Virus record (IMG/VR): IMGVR_UViG_3300005663_000055
Span: 1-53,944 of that record
Reading direction: 5' to 3' (one strand)
Source: a virus
DNA: 53,944 nt
The translations under genes and the position numbers were made by a program. A model generated the notes under the pieces. The model saw only the letters and a program-made list of their open reading frames with translations. It was not told the origin of the DNA and searched no databases. Numbering within the stretch: position 1 is the stretch's first letter; each line of letters starts with the position of its first letter. Of the stretch, positions 16,824 through 24,649 are shown in pieces.

Positions 16824-16952
16824 CTGGCTAACCGTCACCTACCGGATACTTCCTCCCGGGCGCATTCCTGAGCCTCCGGACCACCCACGCGGGGTTTGGA
16901 CCCCCAGGGGGTGATGACGGCCGGGCGCTCGGACTCCGAAGAGCTTAGCCAG
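16824..16952 (-). ncRNA. candidate 129-nt structured RNA between tRNAs
   Basis: A perfect 8-bp closing stem CTGGCTAA/TTAGCCAG encloses a GC-rich stretch with internal hairpins (GGGG-TCCAAA-CCCC and GCTC...GAGC). It fills the space between tRNA-Thr(GGT) and tRNA-Glu(TTC). Not recognisable as SRP RNA, RNase P RNA or 6S RNA by eye. Confidence 0.4.
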
Positions 16953-16956
16953 TTCC

Positions 16957-17031
16957 TGGAGCTACCGCCCGGAGTTGAACCGGAATCTCCTGCTTACCGG
17001 GCAGGTGTGTTCCCATTAGCACCACGGTAGC
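16957..17031 (-). tRNA. tRNA-Thr(GGT) with C33
   Basis: Perfect acceptor GCTACCG/CGGTAGC, anticodon stem CCTGC/GCAGG with loop CCGGTAA (GGT, codon ACC), T-loop TTCAACT, encoded CCA. Position 33 is C instead of the nearly universal U. Confidence 0.8.
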
Positions 17032-17044
17032 ATTATCTTTTTGA

Positions 17045-17127
17045 CCGGCGCGACGGGATTTGAACCCGTAACTCTGGTGACCCCATCCCGGGCAAGGCCC
17101 AGTGACTTGCCGTTAGTCTACACGCCG
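17045..17127 (-). tRNA. tRNA-like gene, isotype unresolved, extra hairpin
   Basis: Acceptor CGGCGTG/CGCGCCG, D-arm GACT/AGTC, T-arm ACGGG-TTCAAAT-CCCGT, no CCA. The anticodon region is long and folds as CTGGG-CCTTG-CCCGG plus a CTGG/CCAG pairing, so an insertion or a class II-like arm is possible. Anticodon not assignable. Confidence 0.5.
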
Positions 17128-17128
17128 A

Positions 17129-17202
17129 TGGAACCCCAGGCGAGAATCGGACTCGCGTCATCTGGTTGGAAGCCAGAAGCTCTACCATTGAGCTACTGAG
17201 GC
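17129..17202 (-). tRNA. tRNA-Gly(TCC)
   Basis: Acceptor GCCTCAG/CTGGGGT, D-arm GCTC/GAGC, anticodon stem TCTGG/CCAGA with loop CTTCCAA (TCC, codon GGA), encoded CCA. The T-loop is TCCGATT. Confidence 0.92.
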
Positions 17203-17204
17203 TT

Positions 17205-17279
17205 TGGAGGTCCTGCTCGGAGTTGAACCGAGATCCCCGCTTTACGAAAGCGGGATGTTCCCATTGCCACCACAGGACC
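17205..17279 (-). tRNA. tRNA-Thr(CGT)
   Basis: Perfect acceptor GGTCCTG/CAGGACC, anticodon stem CCGCT/AGCGG with loop TTCGTAA (CGT, codon ACG), T-loop TTCAACT, encoded CCA. Confidence 0.92.
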
Positions 17280-17280
17280 G

Positions 17281-17358
17281 TGGCGGGACGAACCGGACTC
17301 GAACCGGCTTACTCTACCTTGACAGGGTAGTGCCTCGACCTACTTCGGCTTCCGCCCC
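17281..17358 (-). tRNA. tRNA-Asp(GTC)
   Basis: Acceptor GGGGCGG/TCGTCCC, perfect anticodon stem CTACC/GGTAG with loop CTGTCAA (GTC), T-loop TTCGAGT, G73, encoded CCA. Confidence 0.93.
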
Positions 17359-17370
17359 ACATGTTCTCGC

Positions 17371-17388
17371 TATTCAGTTTTCAAAGAT
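17371..17388 (-). promoter_or_regulatory. boxA-like leader element before tRNA-Asp
   Basis: The minus strand reads CATCTTTGAAAACTGAATA between tRNA-Trp and tRNA-Asp. It is close to the conserved pre-rRNA leader box of many bacteria. Confidence 0.6.
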
Positions 17389-17459
17389 GGCAGGCCGCCA
17401 GGGTGTCGAGCCCTGCCGTTCGGGGTTGGAATCCGAAGTCCGGAGCCGCCGGGCGACCT
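17388..17459 (-). tRNA. tRNA-Trp(CCA)
   Basis: Acceptor AGGTCGC/GCGGCCT, anticodon stem TCGG/CCGA around loop TTCCAAC (CCA, codon TGG), G73, encoded CCA. T-loop CTCGACA is atypical. The 5' end lies 2 nt after the T-tract of the terminator at 17462-17501. Confidence 0.88.
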
Positions 17460-17461
17460 AC

Positions 17462-17501
17462 AAAAAAGCCCCCTGGTCAGTCTCTCGACTGACCAGGGGG
17501 C
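17462..17501 (-). terminator. Rho-independent terminator just before the tRNA array
   Basis: A 15-bp perfect stem GCCCCCTGGTCAGTC/GACTGACCAGGGGGC with GAGA loop followed by TTTTTTG on the minus strand. tRNA-Trp starts 2 nt later, so it needs read-through or antitermination. Confidence 0.95.
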
Positions 17502-17735
17502 TGTAGACCCAATGGATCAGGCGAGGGGCTACCCGGTCCCCCACGGGAAACCGGGGCGCACTTCGACCTTCATATCGACTGTCGCTGGGCGGGTCGTGAT
17601 GAAGGACTGCATCGAAGTCGCGCTCCCTCGCGCTGAGTTCCAGAGTTCACGTTACACCCACCAAACGGGGCTGTCAAGCAGATGGTTCAACTTTTTCTTC
17701 AGGCCTAACTGTACGTCAGGAGTTTTCGGAATTTT
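17502..17735 (-). ncRNA. short transcript candidate (leader or small RNA)
   Basis: A strong promoter at 17649-17677 and the terminator at 17462-17501 bound a transcript of about 180 nt. It contains a 27-codon ORF starting MQSFITTRPATVDMK and ending GFPWGTG before TAG (17528-17611), with GAGGGAG 10 nt upstream of its ATG, and a hairpin CCCGGT/ACCGGG before the terminator. It could be a leader peptide plus attenuator or an sRNA. Confidence 0.45.
17649..17677 (-). promoter_or_regulatory. sigma70-type promoter TTGACA-17-TAACGT
   Basis: TTGACA (17672-17677) and TAACGT (17649-17654) with a 17-nt spacer on the minus strand, about 145 nt upstream of the terminator preceding tRNA-Trp. Confidence 0.75.
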
Positions 17736-18101
17736 CTACGAAATTCCCAGGTCTTCGTAGAGCTTGTCGTCCATTCTGGCCCGGTCCTCGGCATTGTCCG
17801 GCAGGATGTCTTCGTCCGGGGTCTCGGGCTCTGTGTCGAAGCCGTGGCTCGCCAAGGACATAGAAATCTTCCCCACGAGTTCCTCGACGTGCGGCCACAG
17901 CCGTTTGATGCAGTCGATGCAGATACCGACCTCCTGAGCACGGCCGTGGACGACGGTCATGTACCGGAGCGAGTGGCCGCCCTTCTCGATCTCCCGCTTG
18001 CAGGTCGCATTCGCACACTTGCCCTTGCGCTTCAGGTGCCTTAGCTCGACCCGGGCAACGATACGGTGGGCGCGTTCTTCGTCAGAAAGACGCTTCGGCA
18101 T
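17736..18101 (-). CDS. zinc-binding-like hypothetical protein, 121 aa
   Basis: The basic N-terminus is followed by CANATCKREI and, 35 residues on, GICIDCIKRLW, a four-cysteine set suggesting a zinc ribbon. The C-terminal third is acidic (ETPDEDILPDNAEDRARMD). Function unknown. ATG at 18101 overlaps the TAA of the upstream gene (TAATG), so it is coupled. Stop codon TAG. Last gene of the long operon before the promoter and terminator of the tRNA region. Confidence 0.8.
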   Translation of the reverse strand: MPKRLSDEERAHRIVARVELRHLKRKGKCANATCKREIEKGGHSLRYMTVVHGRAQEVGICIDCIKRLWPHVEELVGKISMSLASHGFDTEPETPDEDILPDNAEDRARMDDKLYEDLGIS

Positions 18102-18571
18102 TACTTCTTGCCCTTCTTGACCTTCCTGACCTTCTTGCCTTTACGCTGCTTTCGCTCGAAGTCTGAGAGCTTCTGAAAACTGATCACGAAGCCGTGCCGG
18201 ACATGGACCTTCTTGTCGGAGCCCGGGACGGCCCGTAGCTCTCGCAGGGTGTCCGTAAGAACAAGGCCCTGACCCGAGGAGAGCACTGCCACCAGCCTTC
18301 CCGTGAGCGGACGAGGACCCGTGGTCTTGTCTTCGGGCGTCTGGTTGGTGTGGATCTCCTTGCCGATCAGCCTGAAGCAGTCCAGTTCGATAGCCTTGCA
18401 CAAGCCGTGGACTTCTCTCAGCGCCTCTTTCTGCCGAGGCCTCTCGATGGCCTCATCAACCACCTTGCGGATGTAAGCGACTGCGTCCCGGTAGTCGACA
18501 AAGCACTCAGTCCGACGAAGCTCGTTGCCGGTTCTCCAGTGCTCCGTGATGTCTAACACGCTCGAACTCAT
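18101..18571 (-). CDS. hypothetical protein with lysine-rich tail, 156 aa
   Basis: Not recognised. Helical N-terminal half (AVAYIRKVVDEAIERPRQKEAL), beta-rich middle (RLVAVLSSGQGLVLTDTL) and a basic tail KGKKVRKVKKGKK likely to bind nucleic acid. ATG at 18571 with GGAG 9 nt upstream. It is in frame with the upstream clamp-FEN gene, separated from it by one TAG and four sense codons. Confidence 0.8.
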   Translation of the reverse strand: MSSSVLDITEHWRTGNELRRTECFVDYRDAVAYIRKVVDEAIERPRQKEALREVHGLCKAIELDCFRLIGKEIHTNQTPEDKTTGPRPLTGRLVAVLSSGQGLVLTDTLRELRAVPGSDKKVHVRHGFVISFQKLSDFERKQRKGKKVRKVKKGKK

Positions 18572-18583
18572 CTCGATGTTCTC

Positions 18584-21226
18584 CTACGAAAGGGTCCCGA
18601 AAGACCGCTGCCAGTCTGACATTTCCTTCAAGATGGAGTGTGCCCCCAGCCCTTGAACCCATTCCCCGAACCCAATCGGGTTCATCTTCGCGTTGGCCTG
18701 GGTCATCGTCAGAGCCTGGACCATGACAGCCGAGGGGATCTGACGCATCCCGTACCGCAGGTCGATCAGCTTCTTGTTGCGCTCGACGATATTCCATGGA
18801 TCACCCAGCTCGCCCTTCTTTGGCTTGACAATCCTGGTGATGCGCCAATTCTTGTGCATCCCGGCCCTGTTTTTGATCTCGTCGAACGTGACCTTGAATC
18901 CATTCTCCTTGAGGTCCTCGACGAACTGGGCCATCGACTTCGCGCCGCAACCCTCCACGCCGGGGATGCTGTCGGTCGTTTCGCCGACGATGGCTTTCAT
19001 GGCGACCAGTTCTTCGGCGTTGACAGGCTCCTCCAGCAGATTGCCCTTCTTCATCTTGTAGACGCCGACACGGCCGTCGATCAGTTGCTCGAAGTCCGAG
19101 TCATTGGTCGCAATGACGACGCGGCCCTGAACCGACTGGCTGATGAGCGCGATCAGGTCGTCCGCCTCCTGGCCATTCAGGTAGATGCTGCGCACGGCCA
19201 GGAGCCCCAGGTTGGCCCGAAGCTCATCCCGCTGCTGGTACAGCGTCTTGAGATCCTCTTCCGGAATGTCCGAGTGGTCGCGTTGGCGATAACCCGGGAG
19301 GATCTCCCGCCGCCACGCGGCCGACTCGTGATCCCAGACAGTCACGACGTGGACCGGGTTGAACATCCGGATCAGTTTCCGCAGTTCCCGCAGGAAGCTG
19401 AAGATCAGACCCGTGCGCTTGCCGCCCGGCCCCCGCATATCCAGGATGCTCTTCACGTAGAAATCCCGCCACGTGACGTAATTCGAGTCGACCAGCAGGT
19501 AGACAACCGGCGCTTCGGGCGGTGGTGACGGTGCTGGGGGTGTGTCCATCCGCTGCTCCACGACATTTCCTATATTACTTATATGATTTTCTACAGATTT
19601 TTCCACGTTAATCTCGTCAGATTCTTCATCATTCTCTGTAGCGGGCGAATGGGCCGCTCCCCGCGCGGGTCGCGCGGGTGCTTTGACCGCAGCTTCCTGG
19701 CGCATGGGACGGTCAGCCTCGTCGGTCTGCTCCTCGGCGTCCGGGTCCCGGAAATCCTTCCAGGGCACCCAGTCCTGATAGTTCCAGACCTGGATATCGA
19801 GTTCCGGCCAGCACTGTTCGACGTACAGCCGGTCGATCAGGCCGCCCGCATACGAGCGCTGGTGGAGGAACTCCATCATGTACGAGCCCAGCGCTTCCCG
19901 GGTCACGCCACCAATGTGCTTAAAGCGCCGGTCCGGCAACTCGGCGACGTAGAGCGCCGCCATTCCGGCAGACTGGTCTGTTTCTGGCGGGCTTGGGTGC
20001 ACAACTGCGCCCACTTCTTCCCCACCTTTGCGGAAAACCTCCAGATGAAGGTCGTAAACATCCCCAGCAAACGCCAGCAAGGTCTGCTCCTCGGCCTCCA
20101 TGCCGGGACCCAACAGGTGTGCGAGGGACTCTGGGTCGATAGGTACGTGAGACCGCAGAAAAACCCTGCCGTTTGACAGCAAGCATGGGGAGGCCGGGTG
20201 CGAGGTTCCCCACAAAACCACGGGAGTTTCCACAGAAAACGCTCGCAGGTGCTCCGCACGGATGACCGACACGAAGGCCTTGCCCGTATAACCACACGAG
20301 GACTGCCACACCGCACCAGCTACGTAGTTTTCACCAGAACTTTCAGAATCTTTCGACAAAGGTACGACAGACATGTCACCCATTGCGGCCTTTATCAGAA
20401 CCACTGTGGCTGGATCTACCTTCAAAATGCTCTCGCGGACCGAATCCTCCAGCCGCACACAGCGGTTCTCCTGGCAGATCGCGCGGGCGTACCCCGGGTG
20501 GTCCGGACTTCGAGAAACCTCGCGAGTTTCTTCGACGTAATAGCTGCGATCTCCCTTGAGGATCTCGATAGTTCCAGGCTTTTTGAAGCTGACCTGGATC
20601 GTCCCGTCCCGATCAGCAAGTTTCTGGAGCACAGACAGCGGGACCTCGACGTCCCAGCACCCACCCGTCGACATGTTGACCGACAAATTGCAACAGAGCG
20701 TGATCTGGCGGCTCGGGTCGTGGGCGTAGACCGTGATGATACTGCTGAAGTAGCGCATGCGCGTCGACACGGACAGCCCCAGGACATCGAAGACGGCCAG
20801 GAAGTACTCCAGGTTCTCGATGTCCTTGTCCGTGACCGTATGATCCATGAGATCCGGGAACGGATATGGAGACCTGTACTCGATCTCGGCCGTCAACGTC
20901 ACTTGATCGTCTCCCTCTCCCAGTCTTGCCCCGGGCTCGAAGAAGTGCAGCACCGACTCTCCGACGCGGGAGAGCACTGCCACGCCCAGGTCCTCGTAGG
21001 CCACCGGGTACGAACGCACCCCGACAACCTCGTCCAGCGGCACCGCCTCCAGAAGCCGGAGTGCCATTGTCCGCTTGCTGCTTCCGTTCGTCTCGGCGTA
21101 GACGAGAACAGCCGGTTCATTCTGGACGATGGGTGTGAACCAGATGTTGTCCGGCGTCTGCCCTAGTGCGCTACGCAGTGCCGTCAGCGCGGCCTGGAGG
21201 CTGCCGGTGTCGAAGCGAATCCGCAT
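18584..21226 (-). CDS. sliding-clamp-like / FEN (5'-3' exonuclease) fusion protein, 880 aa
   Basis: ATG at 21226 (GAGG 7 nt upstream). Residues about 1-380 resemble a DnaN-type sliding clamp: MRIRFDTGSLQAAL start, repeated clamp-like sheets and an EVPLSVLQKL / PDHPGYARA block as at the end of clamp domain 2. A less familiar region follows, then an Asn/Glu-rich linker. Residues about 574-880 are a clear phage FEN/5' nuclease: YLLVDSNYV, HVVTVWDHESAAWRREILPGY, GQEADDLIALI, IATNDSDFEQLI and SIPGVEGCGAKS carry the acidic metal ligands and H3TH helix. FENs remove Okazaki primers, and a clamp tether would be logical but unusual. An internal ATG at 19549 (residue 560) has GGAG 6 nt upstream and could give a stand-alone 321-aa FEN. 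The clamp call is from pattern resemblance. Confidence 0.8.
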   Translation of the reverse strand: MRIRFDTGSLQAALTALRSALGQTPDNIWFTPIVQNEPAVLVYAETNGSSKRTMALRLLEAVPLDEVVGVRSYPVAYEDLGVAVLSRVGESVLHFFEPGARLGEGDDQVTLTAEIEYRSPYPFPDLMDHTVTDKDIENLEYFLAVFDVLGLSVSTRMRYFSSIITVYAHDPSRQITLCCNLSVNMSTGGCWDVEVPLSVLQKLADRDGTIQVSFKKPGTIEILKGDRSYYVEETREVSRSPDHPGYARAICQENRCVRLEDSVRESILKVDPATVVLIKAAMGDMSVVPLSKDSESSGENYVAGAVWQSSCGYTGKAFVSVIRAEHLRAFSVETPVVLWGTSHPASPCLLSNGRVFLRSHVPIDPESLAHLLGPGMEAEEQTLLAFAGDVYDLHLEVFRKGGEEVGAVVHPSPPETDQSAGMAALYVAELPDRRFKHIGGVTREALGSYMMEFLHQRSYAGGLIDRLYVEQCWPELDIQVWNYQDWVPWKDFRDPDAEEQTDEADRPMRQEAAVKAPARPARGAAHSPATENDEESDEINVEKSVENHISNIGNVVEQRMDTPPAPSPPPEAPVVYLLVDSNYVTWRDFYVKSILDMRGPGGKRTGLIFSFLRELRKLIRMFNPVHVVTVWDHESAAWRREILPGYRQRDHSDIPEEDLKTLYQQRDELRANLGLLAVRSIYLNGQEADDLIALISQSVQGRVVIATNDSDFEQLIDGRVGVYKMKKGNLLEEPVNAEELVAMKAIVGETTDSIPGVEGCGAKSMAQFVEDLKENGFKVTFDEIKNRAGMHKNWRITRIVKPKKGELGDPWNIVERNKKLIDLRYGMRQIPSAVMVQALTMTQANAKMNPIGFGEWVQGLGAHSILKEMSDWQRSFGTLS

Positions 21227-21228
21227 CG

Positions 21229-22422
21229 TCAACCCTCATCCGGGATCTCAACATCGTCCGGCTCAGGCTCAACGAAGACTGACGGCTTGGCGTACTTCGC
21301 AGCAATGATGTCCATCAGGTAGGCACGGATCTTCGGATTCCTGCGGATGACCTCCCGCCACGTGGCCATCTGGAACGCGACCTCTTCGCCCTCCACAAGC
21401 TCGTGCTTCTGAGCGAGTTCTCCTGTCGGGATCACGTACTTCCAGCCGCCCCGCGTCGTGATGGATTCCTCGCACCCGTACAGCAGGCAGTAGTCCGGGT
21501 CGATCCCTTCCAGTGCCCAGCCGCTGTCGTTGTTGATCGCCGTCACAGCCTGGGTGTACGGCCGGAACAGCTTACTCTTCGTCGCGGTTGTACGGATCAG
21601 GAGATTGCCGGTGGACTCGTCCGTCGGGTACCGGCCCATCCGGCGCGTGTTGAGCCGGACGCTGCTGATGAACTTCGGACCGCCGCCGCCCGAGGTCTCC
21701 TGGGTCTTGTGGTGGTAGCCGCCGATCTGCTCAATGATCTGCGAGACGATCACGAACGCGGCCCGCGCCTTGGCGATGGGCGTCGAAATGTCCCGGAATC
21801 CTTCCCGGATTAGGCGCGGCTTCAGAGTCATCCCCTGCTTCTCGCCTTCGAGCGCCTGATTGGTGGTGACGTTGTCCAAGCTATCGAGCCCGACGAAGAC
21901 CGGCCTGCCCACCCATTCCGGCTTGCCTGCGAGACTGTTCAGGATGTCCCTGATGTACAGAAACACATCCTGGACCGACATGGCAGGGAGGATACGGTCA
22001 CCCTGTTTCTTGCTAGTCCGCTCAGGTTTTGTGTACGACTTCTGGAGCAGGATGACCTTCTCCGGATCGCCACCCATACGAGCAAAACGCTCCGGGTCGA
22101 AGCTGACCTCGGGATCGATCAGGACCGCGACGCCGTCGTTACACGTGCACCAGATCAGACCCGACTGGACGATGGTGCTCTTGCCCGTCGAGAAGTTTCC
22201 GTAGACCTGCGTGACGCGTCCGCAGGGGAAACCCCCCTGCATCATCGCGTCGAGGTTGGGGCAGCCCGTGGGAATCCGTATCTTGACGATGCTGTCGAGA
22301 AGAGGGCTGTTTCCCAGGATGGCTTCGCCACCCTTGTGAGAGTCCGTAAAGTCATCGGCCAACTCCTGGAGGAGTTGGCCGTGACTCTTGGACTTCTCTT
22401 TGGCTTTCTTTTTCTTGGACAT
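21229..22422 (-). CDS. recA: RecA/UvsX-type recombinase, 397 aa
   Basis: RecA-family ATPase: Walker A GNFSTGKST near residue 76, Walker B VFVGLDSLDNV, a loop region SQIIEQIGG and SSVRLNTRRMGR. The N-terminus is a lysine-rich extension (MSKKKKAKEKSKSHG), the C-terminus acidic as in bacterial RecA. It forms filaments on ssDNA for strand exchange and recombination-dependent replication. The gene lies directly after the SSB-like gene (TAGGGATG junction) and before the clamp-FEN gene. Confidence 0.92.
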   Translation of the reverse strand: MSKKKKAKEKSKSHGQLLQELADDFTDSHKGGEAILGNSPLLDSIVKIRIPTGCPNLDAMMQGGFPCGRVTQVYGNFSTGKSTIVQSGLIWCTCNDGVAVLIDPEVSFDPERFARMGGDPEKVILLQKSYTKPERTSKKQGDRILPAMSVQDVFLYIRDILNSLAGKPEWVGRPVFVGLDSLDNVTTNQALEGEKQGMTLKPRLIREGFRDISTPIAKARAAFVIVSQIIEQIGGYHHKTQETSGGGGPKFISSVRLNTRRMGRYPTDESTGNLLIRTTATKSKLFRPYTQAVTAINNDSGWALEGIDPDYCLLYGCEESITTRGGWKYVIPTGELAQKHELVEGEEVAFQMATWREVIRRNPKIRAYLMDIIAAKYAKPSVFVEPEPDDVEIPDEG

Positions 22423-22424
22423 CC

Positions 22425-24080
22425 CTATCCCTGTTCACAAGGGATTCTGAATAGGCAGCCCTCGCACTGATACCCTTCCGCAGGCCCCTCGTTCTTGCTC
22501 AGATTGTACGCGCACGGAGGCGCGCCGTCCGGGGCAACCGGTGGTGCAGGAGCGGGAGCCGCCTCAGAAGGGGAGGGTGCAGCGGTCGCTGGCGGCGTCA
22601 TACTCGCCACAGGTGGCGCAACCGGTGCCGGGGTCGAGCCAGGGGCAGGTGCGGTCGCCACCGTCGCTGGCGATTCGGTAGAGGCCTGGGCCTCCGGCGG
22701 GGCTGACCGGGCCATGGTGATCTGCTGGCACTCGATCTGCTCCGCGCACACCTGACATATAGCCTCGTTCAGGTAGTACTTGTCCGGTGCGTTTCCCGCG
22801 AAGCACTCCTTCCGATCCGTCGACACCGTCACTGCCGTCGCTACTGCGCCCGGTGCCGGTGTCGCCCCCACTGGGGGGACCCAGCCGCCCTCCGGCGGGT
22901 GAACCGCTGGCGGCGCAACCGGTGCCGGAGCGGGAGCGGGAGCAGCCGGATTAGCTACCCCCGCCGCCGGAAAAGGGGGTTGGGTTCCTCCTGGTGGTGG
23001 AGGCGCTGCCGCTGGAGGTGCGGCGGCCGGGTTCGGCGGTGGTGGCGCTGCGGTCGTGGGCGGCGCTACGAGGGCTTCGGGTGCTGCACTGGGTGCAGGG
23101 GCTGTGAGAGGCGGAGATGCTGTGGGAGGCGGAGCGGCCAGGGCCACGCCTGGAGCCGCTAGGGGAGCGCCGGGTGCTGGAGGGGCCGTAGGGGTCGGAG
23201 CAGCCGCGCCGGGCGCAGGAGGAGCCGCCTGAGGGGCAGCAGGGGCCGTTCCTGGGGGTGGGGCCATCGGTGGAGCGGCTGGCTGGCCCGTCTGGGGTCC
23301 CGGATACGCCGCCGGGGGTCCGACCGCACCGACCGCGATGCCCGTCACGTTGTACATCCGGAGCAGTTCCTCGGCCACGGCCGCCTGCTTCTGGAGCATT
23401 TCTGCGTCCGGGCGCTTGATCGTATCGGCGAGGTTGTGTAGCTGGGCCATGATCGCGTCCATCAGGGCCTCGTCCTCGATGATCTTCTGCGCCATCTTGA
23501 AGTAGACCTTGCAGTCGTACTCCGTGCTGAGCATATCACCGGTCCGCTTGATGCCGATCCAGTTCCCGTTGTACGGATCGGTGATGTTTCCGACATGCGG
23601 GTCGCTGATCTGCTCGTGAATCCAGTCGTTGATCTTCTTGCCGACCTCGACGATGCGCGGCGTGGTCCAGTCCGGGACGTCCACCGGCTGCGCGCCCACG
23701 CCCAGCGGCGTGTGGCTGGCTTTCAAGGCGTTGACCAGGAACTTCGGCGACTTCGGGAACAGTGCAGACACGTCCGAGACCTGCTCGATACGCTTCAAGG
23801 CGTTCATAATGTGGTCCTGGTCAGCCATGTCGGGCCACATCTCGGAGATGACCGGAAGCGCACCGTCCTTGACGGAATTCCACTTCATCTCCCGCTTCCA
23901 CCACTTCGAGACAAGGCGGCTGACCGCGCCGGTCTCGTCCCAGGGTGGCAGGATACGCAGAACCGTCGTACCCTTGTCGAGTCTCTCTTCCTGGCCTCCG
24001 CCACGACGCTTGGCGTTCTCCTCGGCGATCTGCTGCTGGTACCGAACTGCGTCTGCGCTCGGCTGATAGTACTTGGCCAC
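22425..24080 (-). CDS. SSB-like protein with Pro/Ala-rich disordered tail and Cys clusters, 551 aa
   Basis: Residues 1-250 start MAKYYQPSADAV and contain TTVLRILPPWDETGAV, the LRILPP signature typical of gp32-like ssDNA-binding proteins of large phages. The gene position next to RecA agrees. Residues about 255-430 are almost pure Pro, Ala and Gly (such as PPAPGAAAPTPT), then a cysteine group ECFAGN / ICQVCAEQIEC, a second Pro/Ala stretch and a final group CAYNL / CEGCLFRIPC. The two Cys groups may bind zinc or an iron-sulfur cluster. GTG at 24080 with GGAG upstream. The low-complexity DNA explains several long shadow ORFs on the other strand. SSB assignment is inference. Confidence 0.6.
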   Translation of the reverse strand: MAKYYQPSADAVRYQQQIAEENAKRRGGGQEERLDKGTTVLRILPPWDETGAVSRLVSKWWKREMKWNSVKDGALPVISEMWPDMADQDHIMNALKRIEQVSDVSALFPKSPKFLVNALKASHTPLGVGAQPVDVPDWTTPRIVEVGKKINDWIHEQISDPHVGNITDPYNGNWIGIKRTGDMLSTEYDCKVYFKMAQKIIEDEALMDAIMAQLHNLADTIKRPDAEMLQKQAAVAEELLRMYNVTGIAVGAVGPPAAYPGPQTGQPAAPPMAPPPGTAPAAPQAAPPAPGAAAPTPTAPPAPGAPLAAPGVALAAPPPTASPPLTAPAPSAAPEALVAPPTTAAPPPPNPAAAPPAAAPPPPGGTQPPFPAAGVANPAAPAPAPAPVAPPAVHPPEGGWVPPVGATPAPGAVATAVTVSTDRKECFAGNAPDKYYLNEAICQVCAEQIECQQITMARSAPPEAQASTESPATVATAPAPGSTPAPVAPPVASMTPPATAAPSPSEAAPAPAPPVAPDGAPPCAYNLSKNEGPAEGYQCEGCLFRIPCEQG

Positions 24081-24094
24081 GGGTGTCTCCTCTT

Positions 24095-24598
24095 CTACTG
24101 GGTGTCTTGTCTACGTTCGCTACGCTCGTTGTTAGCGTACTGAGTGATCAGTTCCGGCGGAAGCGAGAATGCCATCGCCATCATCATGTCGACGTGCTGT
24201 TGAAGCATGATCGCCCGGTCGACGGCATCCATGTAGCCCCGGTCAGTGTTCGCTACCATCTCCACATCGGCGACGGTCGGCTTGGGCATGTTTTTCCTGG
24301 CTTGGCTACGGCACCGACTGAAGGCCCGGGCACGTCCCGCCTCGACCTGGGCAAGCAGCGCTTTCATCTCGGCCGTGTAGTGACCGATGACCTGCTTGTA
24401 GACAGGGTAGTACCGAATGACCGTGGTGGAGTCGACCGGATCAAACTTCCCCGTACCTGGAAAAAGCTCGAACCACTCGATCCATTTGACGAGATCAGCC
24501 TTGCCTTCCGGGCTGAAGACCTCAGAGTCCTGAATAAAGTCCTTGACCACCTGCGCATACGTGCGCGCTGGCAAGGCAGCACCGTTCTCGTCTGTCAT
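24095..24598 (-). CDS. hypothetical protein, 167 aa
   Basis: Mostly helical protein (YAQVVKDFIQD, YTAEMKALLAQVEAGRARAF, AVDRAIMLQQHVDMMMAMAF). It lies between the DNA polymerase and the SSB-like gene, where large phages often carry a recombination mediator such as UvsY, but the sequence itself does not prove this. A promoter motif precedes its ATG at 24598. Stop codon TAG. Confidence 0.7.
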   Translation of the reverse strand: MTDENGAALPARTYAQVVKDFIQDSEVFSPEGKADLVKWIEWFELFPGTGKFDPVDSTTVIRYYPVYKQVIGHYTAEMKALLAQVEAGRARAFSRCRSQARKNMPKPTVADVEMVANTDRGYMDAVDRAIMLQQHVDMMMAMAFSLPPELITQYANNERSERRQDTQ

Positions 24599-24620
24599 TA
24601 CTAAAGAGTTCCCTGTCCCT

Positions 24621-24647
24621 ACCTATTACATCGGATTAGCGGGGCAT
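24621..24647 (-). promoter_or_regulatory. intergenic AATCCGAT promoter-type motif
   Basis: The minus strand reads ATGCCCCGCTAATCCGATGT then AATAGG between the polymerase and the 167-aa gene. The -10 may be TGTAAT. A/T tracts precede it inside the polymerase 3' end. Confidence 0.4.
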
Positions 24648-24649
24648 TT

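Noticed and set aside
16824-16952. SRP RNA, RNase P RNA or 6S RNA assignment for the structured spacer.
   Set aside because: Only a short CCGGAGG-like similarity was seen; the conserved cores of these RNAs are absent.
22600-23340. Repetitive GC-rich stretch that could be mistaken for a repeat array or CRISPR.
   Set aside because: It is degenerate Pro/Ala codon low-complexity within one reading frame; no fixed repeat/spacer units.
22495-24604. Long plus-strand ORFs opposite the SSB-like gene, and others at 31447-32238, 33179-34279, 37317-39458, 42031-43266.
   Set aside because: They mirror clear minus-strand genes, are Arg/Gly/Pro-rich or low-complexity, and lack ribosome sites. They are shadows caused by high GC at third codon positions.
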